A DNA stretch of 42,524 bases from Arenimonas metalli CF5-1 (GCF_000747155.1 NZ_AVCK01000002.1:1-42524); one strand, 5' to 3'; positions 8,087-17,433 are shown, numbered from the stretch's first letter. Translations and numbers: made by a program. The notes: generated by a model from the sequence alone, not told the origin.

Positions 8087-9832
8087 CTAGGGCGCCGCCA
8101 CTTCCACCCGGTTCCGCCCGTTGCGCTTGGCCCGGTAAAGCGCGTCGTCGGCCGCGGCCAGCAGGCGCTCGGGAGCCTTGAGCAGGTCGCCCTGGCGGCC
8201 CCACAGCACCGCCACGCCCACGCTGATCGTCACCGGCACGGCCGTGCGGCCCACGGAAATCGGTCCCGCGTTCTCGATGCAGGCGCGCAGGCGCTCGGCC
8301 AGGGGCATGGCCTCCGACATCGGCGCCTCCAGCGCCAGCACCGCGAACTCCTCGCCGCCCACGCGCGCCAGCAGGTCGCCGCCGCGCACGTTTTCCTCCA
8401 GCAGCATCGCCACCCGGCGCAGCACGGCGTCGCCGGCGGGGTGGCCGTGGGTGTCGTTGATCACTTTGAAGTGGTCGATGTCCATCGTCACCAGCGCCAG
8501 CGGCTTGCCCTTCTCGCCGCAGCGGATCACTTCGCGCGCCAGCTGGTCGCCGAAGTGGCGGCGGTTGGCGAGGCCGGTCAGGCCGTCGGTCATGGCCAGC
8601 ACTTCGAGCTGGGCATTGGCTTCGCTGAGCTCGACGGTGCGCTCGCGCACGCGCTGCTCGAGCTGCTGGGTGAGCGCGGTGAGCTCGCGCTCGTGCGCCG
8701 TGAGTTCCTCCACCAGGCCGCGCAGCGCGCCGGTGAGTTCGCGCGCCTCGCGGTAGCCGCGCTCGGGCGGGAAGGTCGCATCCGGCTCGCCGGCCTGCAG
8801 GCGCCGCGCCGCGGCGGCCAGCGCCTGCAGCGGCGTGCCGATCTGGCGCGCCAGCAGGAACGCCACCAGCAGGAACACGAGTGTCAGCGCCACCGACACC
8901 AGCCAGATCTGGCGCCGCAAGTCGGCCACCGGCGCGAACGCCAGCTCGGCGTCCTTGCGCACCAGCACCGCCCAGCCCAGGCTTTCGAACAGCGGGCGAC
9001 CGCGCGTCCTTGCATAGCCGGTGAGGTAGTCGCGGCCGTCGGGCCAGGTCTCGAGCACGAAGCCAGGCGGCCCCGCGCGCACGGCCCGTCCGCTGGAGAC
9101 CTCGAGCAACCGGTCGCGCCAGCCCTCGGGACCCAGCACGACCATGCCGTCGTTGTTGAGTACGAACACCTCGACCGGATCGCGTCCGATCTGGCCGGCG
9201 ATCAGGTCCCGCCGCAGCCGCTCCGCCCATTCCGAGGACAAGTGCGCGCCCACCACGCCCACCGGCACCCCGAAATCGTCGTGCACCGGGGCGGCGACAT
9301 CGATCAGGCGCAGCGGGTCATCGGCCGGGGAATCGATGTACTTCTGCAGCAGCACCGCGTCGCGGATGTCGCCGACGAAGGGGTCGCGCAGCCCGGCCTT
9401 GAACCAGGGACGGGCCGACACGTTCTCGCCTTCCAGCATGCCGCGGCTGGCGACACGGACGACGCCGGTGGCGTCGGCGATGCCGATCCAGGCGTAGTCG
9501 CGATAGGTCAGCTGCATCATGTCGAACATGGCGCGCAGCGTTTCCTGGTTCGCCTCAGGCTCGGCGATGCCGGGCTGCAGCGACAGCGTACGCATGTCGT
9601 TGAGGCGCTCGTAGAGACCCTCGTCCATCCGCTCGGCCAGCGCGCCGGCGTTGGCGGCGAGGCGCAGGCCGATGTCGTACTCAAGCTCGTCGCTGGCGGC
9701 CCGCTCGACCAGCACCGACAGCACGCCGACCAGCAAGACCGCCAGCAGGCCATAGCTCAGGCCCAGCCAGGCCCGCAGGCCGGCGCGGCGTGGCCGCAGC
9801 CGCTCGATCAAGCCGCGGACGCGCGGACCCAT
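8087..9832 (-). CDS. Membrane diguanylate cyclase (Cache-like sensor, HAMP, GGDEF)
   Basis: 581 residues: TM1 about 20-42, a periplasmic ~265-residue dCACHE-like sensor (RPWFKAGLRD and the VAAPVHDDFGVPVGVVGAHLS strand typical of Cache domains), TM2 about 308-328, HAMP (330-380), a coiled coil (380-413) and a GGDEF domain. The active site reads GGEEF (492-496) with DGLTGLANRR at 416-425. The inhibitory I-site RxxD is present as RGGD (483-486), five residues before GGEEF. So an active, product-inhibited c-di-GMP synthase is expected at the inner membrane. Its ATG is 6 nt after the trpE stop, so it is very likely co-transcribed with trpE. The ligand is unknown. Confidence 0.93.
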   Translation of the reverse strand: MGPRVRGLIERLRPRRAGLRAWLGLSYGLLAVLLVGVLSVLVERAASDELEYDIGLRLAANAGALAERMDEGLYERLNDMRTLSLQPGIAEPEANQETLRAMFDMMQLTYRDYAWIGIADATGVVRVASRGMLEGENVSARPWFKAGLRDPFVGDIRDAVLLQKYIDSPADDPLRLIDVAAPVHDDFGVPVGVVGAHLSSEWAERLRRDLIAGQIGRDPVEVFVLNNDGMVVLGPEGWRDRLLEVSSGRAVRAGPPGFVLETWPDGRDYLTGYARTRGRPLFESLGWAVLVRKDAELAFAPVADLRRQIWLVSVALTLVFLLVAFLLARQIGTPLQALAAAARRLQAGEPDATFPPERGYREARELTGALRGLVEELTAHERELTALTQQLEQRVRERTVELSEANAQLEVLAMTDGLTGLANRRHFGDQLAREVIRCGEKGKPLALVTMDIDHFKVINDTHGHPAGDAVLRRVAMLLEENVRGGDLLARVGGEEFAVLALEAPMSEAMPLAERLRACIENAGPISVGRTAVPVTISVGVAVLWGRQGDLLKAPERLLAAADDALYRAKRNGRNRVEVAAP

Positions 9833-9838
9833 CCGCGG

Positions 9839-11314
<1,476 letters not shown>

Positions 11315-11341
11315 GGGGCAAGCCTTTGCGGACAGGCCCCA

Positions 11342-11347
11342 AGTATA
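11342..11347 (-). promoter_or_regulatory. trpE: Possible trpE -10 box
   Basis: TATACT on the minus strand, 28 nt before the GTG start, matches the sigma70 -10 consensus at five of six bases. The -35 position would fall in the REP arm and is weak, so this is only a candidate. Confidence 0.35.
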
Positions 11348-11359
11348 GCCACCGCCCCG

Positions 11360-11424
11360 TGTAGGAGGGACTTCAGTCCCGAAGCTTTCCGGCGAGGAGC
11401 ATCGGGACTGAAGTCCCTCCTACA
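11360..11424. repeat. REP-like inverted pair between the sortase kinase and trpE
   Basis: Arms 11360-11382 and 11402-11424 are identical in inverse orientation (23 bp). Each arm has a GTAG head and its own GGGAC-TTCA-GTCCC hairpin, so the pair has the layout of a BIME-type REP doublet. The stop codon of the histidine kinase (TAG, 11422-11420) is the TAG of the GTAG head. It probably ends the kinase transcript and separates it from trpE. Confidence 0.85.
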
Positions 11425-13438
11425 GAGACCGGGGGATGTCGCGGAGGTGGAGGGTGAACTCGACGCCGTCGCCGGCGGGCAGGTTGCGGGCGTCGGCGTG
11501 GCCGCGGTGGAGCTCGGTGATGAGCTTGGCGATGTGAAGGCCGAAGCCCAGGTGCGTGCCGCCCTCGTCGCGCTGCGGCTTGGCCCGCAGGCTGACCAGG
11601 GAATCGAACAGCCGCGACTGCATCGCCTCCGGCAGCCGCGGGCCCGCGTTGGCCAGCGCGATGCGCGCGCCCTCGCCCTCCGCGGCCAGCGACAAGCGAA
11701 CCCAGCCCTCGGGCGGGCAGAAGCCGCGCGCGTTGTCCACCAGCTTGTCCAGCGCCTGCACCACCAGCTCGGGCGAGCCGCGCAGCGGCAGCGGCGCCGC
11801 CGGAAGCTCGACCTGGAATTCACGCGGCGCCAGCAGCGACCGGTAGCCTTCGGCGCAATCGGCAAGCAGCGCCCGCAGGTCGAAGTCCTCGGGCTCGACC
11901 GCCGAGATCGCGTGCTCGATGCGCGTGACCTCGCTCATGGTGCGCACCAGCGTGCCCATGCGCTCGATGCCGTCGCGGGCGCGGCCGACGTAGGGCCGCG
12001 CCTCGGCCGGCAGGTCGGCCGAATCGAGGTTGTCGAGCGAGGTGCGCACGATCGCCAGCGGCGTATTGAGCTCGTGCGAGAGCTTGCCCGACAGCGAGCG
12101 CAGGTAGTCGGTGTAGCCCGCGACCTGGTCCAGCAGGCTGGCGAAGCTGCGCGAGAGGTCGCCCACCTCGTCGCGCGCGGCCGTGACCGGGAAGCGCGTG
12201 ACGCGGCCCTCGCGGTCCAGCGCCTGCTCGGCGGCGTCGCGCAGGCGTCGGATGCGCGTGCCCAGCCGCGAGGCGAACAGGAACAGCAGCCCGAACGAAC
12301 CCAGGAACACCACGAAGCTCACGCCGAGCAGGCCGGAGAACGCGCGGTCGGTAAGCAGCAGCACTTCCGAGTTCGAGCGCTCTAGCAGCAGCGCGGCGCG
12401 CACCTGGCCATCCACCCGCACCGGCACCGCGGCCGACAGCAGCAGGCGCGCGCCGGAAGGATCGCGGCGCCAGGCCGTGCCGGGCTGGCCGGCGATGGCA
12501 TCGGCGACTTCGGCGCGCAGCACGCGGCGCGCGTCGGCGGGCTCGCTGGCGGTGGGCAGCGTGTCGCGGAACAGCAGCGCGCGATACAGCCCGCGGCGCC
12601 ACGGCAACAGGTCGTCTTCGGTGGTGTCGGCGCCGACCGCGCCGGCGCGCGCCATCACCCAGGCCGCGCGGTCGGCCAGCACCACGCGCATGCCAGGCGG
12701 CGCCAACGCCGCCAGCGTGGGCTCGAGGCCGCCCACGTAGCCGTGCACGGGGCGACCCTGCAGCGTGCCGTCCGCGTCCAGCGTGCCGGCCAGCCGCCGC
12801 TGGCCGCCGGCGTCGAGGTCGCGCGCCTCCAGGCCCAGCGTGCGCACGGCGAAGGCCTGGGGCAGCGCCAGTTCGACCGTGTAGCCCTCGGCATGCTCGC
12901 GCCAGAAGCCTTCGATGCGGATCGGCGGCGGCAGGCCGTCCTCGCCGGCCACGCGCAGCGCGCCCGTTTCGCTGTTGGCGAGCCGCAGGCGCAGTTCACC
13001 GGAGGGGCCGGAAAGATGCAGGCGCAGGCGGTCGTACTCGAGGTCGCCGGGCCAGTGCGCCTCGCCGCGCTGGCGGCTGGCGTCGCGCACGTCGAGCAGC
13101 AGGTGCAGGCGCTCGTTGCTGCGGCCCAGGGTCACCCGGAGCCAGGGCGTCGGGGCGCCGAACGCGTAGGGATCGACCTCGGCGCCCTGCCAGTCGCCGG
13201 CCTCGCCGTCGAGCCGCGGCGCGAACGCCAGCCGGTGCGCGAACCAGCCCTCGCCCGCCGGCGGCAGGCTGGCCGGCCGCACCGCGATGCCGCGCGCCAG
13301 CGCCTCGGCCGAGGCCAGCAGCGCCTGCTCCTGGCCCTGGCGCAGCAGGAACTCGAGCTGCTGCACGAACTTCCAGCCCGCCCACGGCAGCGCAAGCACC
13401 GACAGCGAAAGCAGCAGCAGCTTGGCGCGCAGGGTCAC
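11420..13438 (-). CDS. pdsS: Proteobacterial dedicated sortase system histidine kinase
   Basis: 672 residues. TM1 about 5-22; a periplasmic region of about 340 residues; TM2 about 367-389; HAMP (390-445); HisKA with phospho-acceptor H455 (GKLSHELNTPLAIVR); and an ATPase with N box DKLVDNARGF and G box GGTHLGFGLHIAKL. Periplasmic residues 70-215 read like a CBM9-type beta sandwich (LDGEAGDWQGAEVD ... LHLLLDVRD ... DYDRLRLHL-like strand, then GYTVELALP), which suggests a carbohydrate or glycan sensor (inference). Length, domain order and neighbours match the kinase dedicated to the proteobacterial sortase locus. GTG start 13438 follows the regulator's stop by one base. The last codons come from a REP element. 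Confidence 0.88.
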   Translation of the reverse strand: MTLRAKLLLLSLSVLALPWAGWKFVQQLEFLLRQGQEQALLASAEALARGIAVRPASLPPAGEGWFAHRLAFAPRLDGEAGDWQGAEVDPYAFGAPTPWLRVTLGRSNERLHLLLDVRDASRQRGEAHWPGDLEYDRLRLHLSGPSGELRLRLANSETGALRVAGEDGLPPPIRIEGFWREHAEGYTVELALPQAFAVRTLGLEARDLDAGGQRRLAGTLDADGTLQGRPVHGYVGGLEPTLAALAPPGMRVVLADRAAWVMARAGAVGADTTEDDLLPWRRGLYRALLFRDTLPTASEPADARRVLRAEVADAIAGQPGTAWRRDPSGARLLLSAAVPVRVDGQVRAALLLERSNSEVLLLTDRAFSGLLGVSFVVFLGSFGLLFLFASRLGTRIRRLRDAAEQALDREGRVTRFPVTAARDEVGDLSRSFASLLDQVAGYTDYLRSLSGKLSHELNTPLAIVRTSLDNLDSADLPAEARPYVGRARDGIERMGTLVRTMSEVTRIEHAISAVEPEDFDLRALLADCAEGYRSLLAPREFQVELPAAPLPLRGSPELVVQALDKLVDNARGFCPPEGWVRLSLAAEGEGARIALANAGPRLPEAMQSRLFDSLVSLRAKPQRDEGGTHLGFGLHIAKLITELHRGHADARNLPAGDGVEFTLHLRDIPRSL

Positions 13439-13439
13439 G

Positions 13440-14129
13440 TCAGGCGCGCCAGCGGTAGCCGGCGCCGTGCACGGTGTCGATCTCGTCGAAGGTGGCGTCG
13501 AGCGCCTGGAACTTCCGGCGGATGCGCTTGATGTGCGAGGTGATCGTGGCGTCGTCCACGACCACCTGCGCCTCGCGCATTAGCTGGTCGCGCGACTTCA
13601 CGTGGCCGGGATAGCGCACCATCGCGTGCACCATCCAGAACTCGGTGACGGTGAGCGCCACCTCGGCCTCGTTCCAGCACACGCGCATGCGCTCGAGCTC
13701 GAGCGTGAGCGCGCGCAGGCGGTAAACCGACTCGCGCGCCTGCGGCGCGGCCAGCGAATCGAGCCGGCGGAACAGCGCGTGGATGCGGGCGGTCAGCTGC
13801 GGCAGGCTGGTGTCCTTGCTGAGGTAGTCATCGGCGCCCAGGCGCAGCCCAGAGATCACATCGAAGTCGGAGTCGCGCGCGGTCAGGAACAGGATCGGCA
13901 GCGTGGCCGAGCGCGCGCGCAGCTCGCGGCAGAGGTCGAAGCCGCCCTCGGGCTCGTCGCCCAGGCCGACGTCGATGATGACCAGGTCCGGCAGCTTCAG
14001 CGCGAACGCCGCCTGCGCCTCGGCGCGGCTGGCGTGGGGCTGGACTGCGTAACCGTGCCGGCGCAGGGCTTCGGCGTAGTTGGCGCGGATGGCGGGTTCG
14101 TCTTCGACGATGGCGACGGTGCGTGACAT
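13440..14129 (-). CDS. pdsR: Proteobacterial dedicated sortase system response regulator
   Basis: 229 residues of the OmpR/PhoB type. Receiver with acidic pocket VEDEP, phospho-acceptor D53 (LVIIDVGLGDE), T/K switch residues (FLTARDS, YLSKDTS), and a C-terminal winged helix ending IKRIRRKFQALDATFDEIDTVHGAGYRW. The ATG at 14129 is chosen from the receiver start MSRTVAIVEDE. The kinase follows after one base (TGA-C-GTG), so the two are co-translated. The divergent gene is the sortase target, making the 143-nt intergenic region its most likely binding site. Confidence 0.9.
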   Translation of the reverse strand: MSRTVAIVEDEPAIRANYAEALRRHGYAVQPHASRAEAQAAFALKLPDLVIIDVGLGDEPEGGFDLCRELRARSATLPILFLTARDSDFDVISGLRLGADDYLSKDTSLPQLTARIHALFRRLDSLAAPQARESVYRLRALTLELERMRVCWNEAEVALTVTEFWMVHAMVRYPGHVKSRDQLMREAQVVVDDATITSHIKRIRRKFQALDATFDEIDTVHGAGYRWRA

Positions 14130-14272
14130 GGCGGCCAGCCTAGGCCAGCGCGCGGGGCGGCGGCAACGGATTGCCCGCAAATCGCCACAACTCGTCGGCG
14201 TCCTGCCCGAACCGGGCCCGGCGCCGGGCAGGCGGCGGCCGCGCAATGGCAGCGTCCCCAAGGAGCACCGCC
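14130..14272. promoter_or_regulatory. Divergent pdsR/target control region
   Basis: 143 nt between two divergent starts of the sortase locus. An AT-richer patch at 14163-14200 holds an imperfect palindrome GATTGCCCGCAAATC (about 14170-14184), a candidate regulator site. A GC-rich dyad GCCCGGCGCCGGGC is centred near 14223. AAGGAG (about 14260) is the target's ribosome site. No confident -35/-10 pair. Confidence 0.4.
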
Positions 14273-16306
14273 ATGCACGCCCGAGAAACCCGCAAGCCCC
14301 GCCTCTTCCGCCCCCGCCCGGCGCCCGCGCAGCCGCTGGTCTGGCTGTACCTGGTCGCCACGCTGGTGCTGGCCCTGGTGTTCGCCCTCGCCCCGGCCCG
14401 CGCCAGCGAGTTCGACCCGGAGCCCGACCCCGAACCCGAAGGCCTGCAGATGAAGATCGGCGACGAGTGGGTCGCCACCCTGGCCATGGACACCACCGTG
14501 GACATGCAGGTGCGCGGCCTGCTGGCCGAAGTGACGGTGCGCCAGACCTACCGCAACGACGCCAGCGAATGGCGCGAGGGCCGCTACCTGCTGCCGCTGC
14601 CCGAGAACGGCGCGGTTGGCGCGCTCACCCTGCGCGTCGGCGACCGGCTGATCGTGGGCGAGATCCGCGAGAAGGCCGAAGCCGAGGCGATCTACCAGGC
14701 CGCGGCCGCCAGCGGCCAGCGCGCCAGCCTGGTGTCGCAGAACCGCCCGAACCTGTTCCAGACCCGCGTGGCCAACATCGGCCCGGGCGAGGAAGTGGAG
14801 ATCGAGGTGCGCTACTGGCAGCCGGTCGCCTTCCGCGACGGCGCGTTCTCGCTGCACCTGCCGCTGACCCTGACCCCGCGCTACGAAGGCACGCGCGAAG
14901 CCGCGGGCCTGCTCGACCCGGCCAGCCGCCCGGCCGCGCTGCCGGTCGCCGACGAAGCGATCGTGCGCAGCGGCGCGCTGCCGCCGACGGTGGCGCTGAG
15001 CGTCGAGATCGAGCCGGGCCTGCCGCTCAAGAGCGTCACCAGCCCCAGCCATGCGATCACCGTGTCGGCCGAGGGCAGCACCTACCGGGCCACGCTGGCC
15101 AACCTCGTTGACGCCAGCGACCGCGACTTCCTCCTGCGCTGGGAGCCCGTGCCCAGCCGCGCGCCGCGCAGCGCCGTGTTCACCGACACCTTGGACGGCG
15201 AGTCCTTCGCGATGCTGATGCTGGTGCCGCCCACGCTGCCGGTGGCGCCGCTGCCGCGTGAACTGATCCTCGTGATCGACAACTCCGGCTCGATGTCGGG
15301 CGCGTCCATGGAACAGGCGATCGAGGCCGCCGACCGCGCGCTGTCGCGGCTGCGCCCGGGCGATCGCTTCAACGTGGTGCGCTTCGACGACAGCTTCGAG
15401 CTGCTGTTCCCGGACGCCGTGGCCGCCGAGCCGGGCAACGTGGCCCGCGCCCGCAGCTTCGTGCGCTCGCTGCAGGCCGAGGGCGGCACCGAGATGCTGC
15501 CGGCGCTGCGCGCGGCGCTGGCCGGCCGGGCGCCGGCGGGCTACCTGCGCCAGGTGGTGCTGGCCACCGACGCCGCGATCGGCAACGAAGACGAACTGCT
15601 GCGCCTGATCGAAGCCGAGCGCGGCGAATCGCGCCTGTTCCCGGTCGGCATCGGCAGCGCGCCCAATGGCCACTTCCTGCGCAAGGCGGCCGAAGCCGGC
15701 CGCGGCACCCAGACCCTCGTCCGCAACGTCGAGGAAGTCACCGAAGTGATGGACGGCCTGCTGGCGAAGCTCGACCGGCCGGCGATGCGCGACATCACGC
15801 TGGCCTGGCCGGGCGCGGCCGAGATGCATCCGGCGCGCGTGCCCGACCTGTACGAAGGCGAGGTGCTGCAGGTGGTGGCGCGCGTCGAAAACCTGCAGGG
15901 CACGGTCGCCGTGAGCGGCCTGCGCCCGCAGCCCTGGACGCGCCAGCTGAAGCTGTCGGGCGGCTCCGCGGTGCCGGCCCCGGGCATTGGCCGGCTTTGG
16001 GCGCGCGCGCGCATCGACACGCTGGAGGATGCGATGCGCCGCGGCGAGAAGGAGTCCGAGATGCGCGCGCAGATCGTCGACACCGCCCTGCGCCACGGCC
16101 TGGTGAGCCGCTACACCAGCCTGGTGGCCGTGGACAAGACCCCGGCGCGCCCGGCCGGCGAGGCCATGGGCAGCTCGCAGGTGATGAACGCCACGCCTGA
16201 AGGATCCCTGCAATTCGCGCAGGGCAGCATGGGCTGGCTGCGCGAGCTGCTGCTGGCGCTGGCGATGGCGCTCGCGTCCTTCCTGCTGCTGCGCGGGAGG
16301 GCCTGA
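14273..16306 (+). CDS. Sortase-dedicated target protein with VIT and VWA domains
   Basis: 677 residues. Arg-rich N terminus with a long signal peptide (hydrophobic 21-41, APARAS cleavage near 44), VIT domain about 60-185 (VRQTYRNDASEWREGRYLLPLP, AEAIYQ, RPNLFQTRVANIGPGEE), and VWA domain about 328-500 with MIDAS DNSGS (336-340), T406 (GGTEM) and ATDAAIG. The C-terminal tail has SLQFAQGSMGW (645-655), a hydrophobic span 656-674 and a short basic end (RGRA). This layout matches the marine-proteobacterial sortase target family. By alignment with the motif-TM-Arg pattern, FAQGS would be the sorting signal, but neither the Pro nor the Thr of LP-x-T is present. ATG 14273 is preceded by AAGGAG; an upstream ATG at 14171 would add an unlikely 34 residues. 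Confidence 0.9.
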   Translation: MHARETRKPRLFRPRPAPAQPLVWLYLVATLVLALVFALAPARASEFDPEPDPEPEGLQMKIGDEWVATLAMDTTVDMQVRGLLAEVTVRQTYRNDASEWREGRYLLPLPENGAVGALTLRVGDRLIVGEIREKAEAEAIYQAAAASGQRASLVSQNRPNLFQTRVANIGPGEEVEIEVRYWQPVAFRDGAFSLHLPLTLTPRYEGTREAAGLLDPASRPAALPVADEAIVRSGALPPTVALSVEIEPGLPLKSVTSPSHAITVSAEGSTYRATLANLVDASDRDFLLRWEPVPSRAPRSAVFTDTLDGESFAMLMLVPPTLPVAPLPRELILVIDNSGSMSGASMEQAIEAADRALSRLRPGDRFNVVRFDDSFELLFPDAVAAEPGNVARARSFVRSLQAEGGTEMLPALRAALAGRAPAGYLRQVVLATDAAIGNEDELLRLIEAERGESRLFPVGIGSAPNGHFLRKAAEAGRGTQTLVRNVEEVTEVMDGLLAKLDRPAMRDITLAWPGAAEMHPARVPDLYEGEVLQVVARVENLQGTVAVSGLRPQPWTRQLKLSGGSAVPAPGIGRLWARARIDTLEDAMRRGEKESEMRAQIVDTALRHGLVSRYTSLVAVDKTPARPAGEAMGSSQVMNATPEGSLQFAQGSMGWLRELLLALAMALASFLLLRGRA

Positions 16307-16309
16307 GCC

Positions 16310-16384
16310 ATGGTCGCCCGCGTCATCGCCTGGATCGTCTGCACCGCCCTGCTTTGCCTCCTGCGCGAACCCGCGCAGGCCTGA
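16310..16384 (+). CDS. 24-residue signal-peptide-like ORF in the sortase operon
   Basis: ATG 16310 lies 3 nt after the target's stop, with GGGAGG at 16295-16300 at good spacing. The product is a basic start, a hydrophobic run (IAWIVCTALLCLL) and a final EPAQA, like a whole signal peptide with an AxA site and nothing after it. It shares the reading frame of both the target and the next ORF, separated from each by single TGA codons. It could be a real micropeptide, a translational relay, or the detached leader of the 64-residue ORF. Not recognised. Confidence 0.45.
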   Translation: MVARVIAWIVCTALLCLLREPAQA

Positions 16385-16399
16385 CCCCGGAGGTTTGCC

Positions 16400-16594
16400 A
16401 TGGTCCTGATCGTCGAACGCCGTGATCTTCCCCCGCTGCCGCCGCTGGCGCCGGTGCCCGACCCGGGCCCGCGCTCGACCGAACGCGCGCTGCGCCACAT
16501 GCACTGGCACTTCGTGCCCGCCGACGCCAGCCCGCTGCTGCGGCGCCGGCCAGTGCCCCTGGTTTCCCCTCGGACGGCGCAGGAGGCGCCGTGA
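16400..16594 (+). CDS. 64-residue Pro/Arg-rich ORF before the sortase
   Basis: ATG 16400 has CGGAGG 8-13 bases upstream, and the stop overlaps the sortase start as GTGA (16591-16594), which argues that it is translated and coupled to the sortase. The product is Pro- and Arg-rich (RRDLPPLPPLAPVPDPG, then ERALRHMHWHFVPA, RRRPVPLV), with no membrane segment or known motif. Placed between target and sortase, it may be an accessory factor of this locus. The alternative is that it is only a coupling leader. I do not recognise it. Confidence 0.5.
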   Translation: MVLIVERRDLPPLPPLAPVPDPGPRSTERALRHMHWHFVPADASPLLRRRPVPLVSPRTAQEAP

Positions 16595-17211
16595 TTTCCC
16601 CCGTCGCCAGCCCCGCATCATGGATGCACCCTCGGGACAGGGAAGTCCCACCACCGCGGCTGCGCCGCTGGCTGGGCCGGGGGCTGATGCTGGCGGCGCT
16701 GGCGCTGGGCGGCCACGCCGCCTGGCTGCCGGCCAAGGCGATGCTGGCGCAGCAGCTGCTCGACCGCGCCTGGGAAACGAGCCTGGCCGACGGCGCCGCG
16801 CATCGCCCCTGGCCCTGGGCCGACACGCACCCGGTGGCGCGCCTCGGCGCGCCGCGACTGGGCATCTCGCAAATCGTGCTGGCCGGCGACGCCGGCCGGC
16901 CGCTGGCCTTCGGGCCGGGCTGGGCCGAAGCCAGCGCCGCGCCGGGCGCCACCGGCACGACCATCATCAGCGGCCACCGCGACACGCACTTCCGGTGGCT
17001 CGAACACCTGCGCGACGGCGACTGGGTCTCGCTGGAATCCGCCGCCGGCCCGCGCCGCTACCGCGTCACCGCCCGCGAGGTCGTGGACTCCCGCACCACC
17101 CGCATCGCCACCTCATCCACCGACCAGCTCGTGCTGGTCACCTGCTGGCCCTTCAACGCAACCGCCCCCCGCGGCCCGATGCGCTACGTCGTCACCCTCG
17201 CGCCGATCTAG
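16591..17211 (+). CDS. Sortase of the proteobacterial dedicated system
   Basis: 206 residues. N-terminal membrane anchor (about 28-48), then the sortase barrel with all catalytic residues: H129 (IISGHRDTHF), C185 (LVTCWPF) and R198 (GPMRYVV). The TCWPF and SGHRDTHF forms are characteristic of the Gram-negative marine-proteobacterial sortase family. It should cleave the C-terminal signal of the target encoded just upstream and transfer it to an unknown envelope acceptor. GTG 16591 has AGGAGG at 16581-16586. The operon ends in a large nested inverted repeat with a terminator-like palindrome. No OmpA-like PdsO gene, often part of such loci, is found in this window. Confidence 0.92.
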   Translation: MISPVASPASWMHPRDREVPPPRLRRWLGRGLMLAALALGGHAAWLPAKAMLAQQLLDRAWETSLADGAAHRPWPWADTHPVARLGAPRLGISQIVLAGDAGRPLAFGPGWAEASAAPGATGTTIISGHRDTHFRWLEHLRDGDWVSLESAAGPRRYRVTAREVVDSRTTRIATSSTDQLVLVTCWPFNATAPRGPMRYVVTLAPI

Positions 17212-17225
17212 GTTAGAGCGGTATT

Positions 17226-17433
17226 GACGCGGATTCACGCGGATGAACGCGGATAGAGCGAGAGCAGATCAATTAGGTGAAGAGGCGATAAAAAGGGGTC
17301 AGAGTGAATATTCGATTGAAACGAATATTTACTCTGACCCCTTTTTCTGTCTTGGCGGGCGCGATGGAGTTTCAGCTTCGGGGAATCACTCCCGCTTCTG
17401 CTCTATCCGCGTTCATCCGCGCAAATCCGCGTC
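17226..17433. repeat. 33-bp inverted repeat (CGCGGAT array) enclosing a palindrome
   Basis: Arms 17226-17258 and 17401-17433 match at 31 of 33 positions in inverse orientation. Each arm is a short tandem of an ACGCGGAT unit spaced about ten bases, ending GAACGCGGATAGAG. They enclose the GGGGTCAGAG palindrome at 17290-17346. The core is shared with the repeat at 1176-1321. The region separates the convergent sortase and rpe genes. Confidence 0.8.
17290..17346. repeat. 57-bp palindrome, second GGGGTCAGAG element; terminator-like
   Basis: Arms 17290-17317 and 17319-17346 pair with two mismatches around G18 of the block (17318). The core AAAAAGGGGTCAGAGT and the A5/T5 ends are as in 3500-3568. 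Likely a bidirectional terminator for sortase and rpe. Confidence 0.85.

Noticed and set aside
11315-11419. Possible trp attenuator upstream of trpE
   Set aside because: No short ORF with tandem Trp codons is seen. The hairpins belong to a REP-like pair that recurs at unrelated sites.
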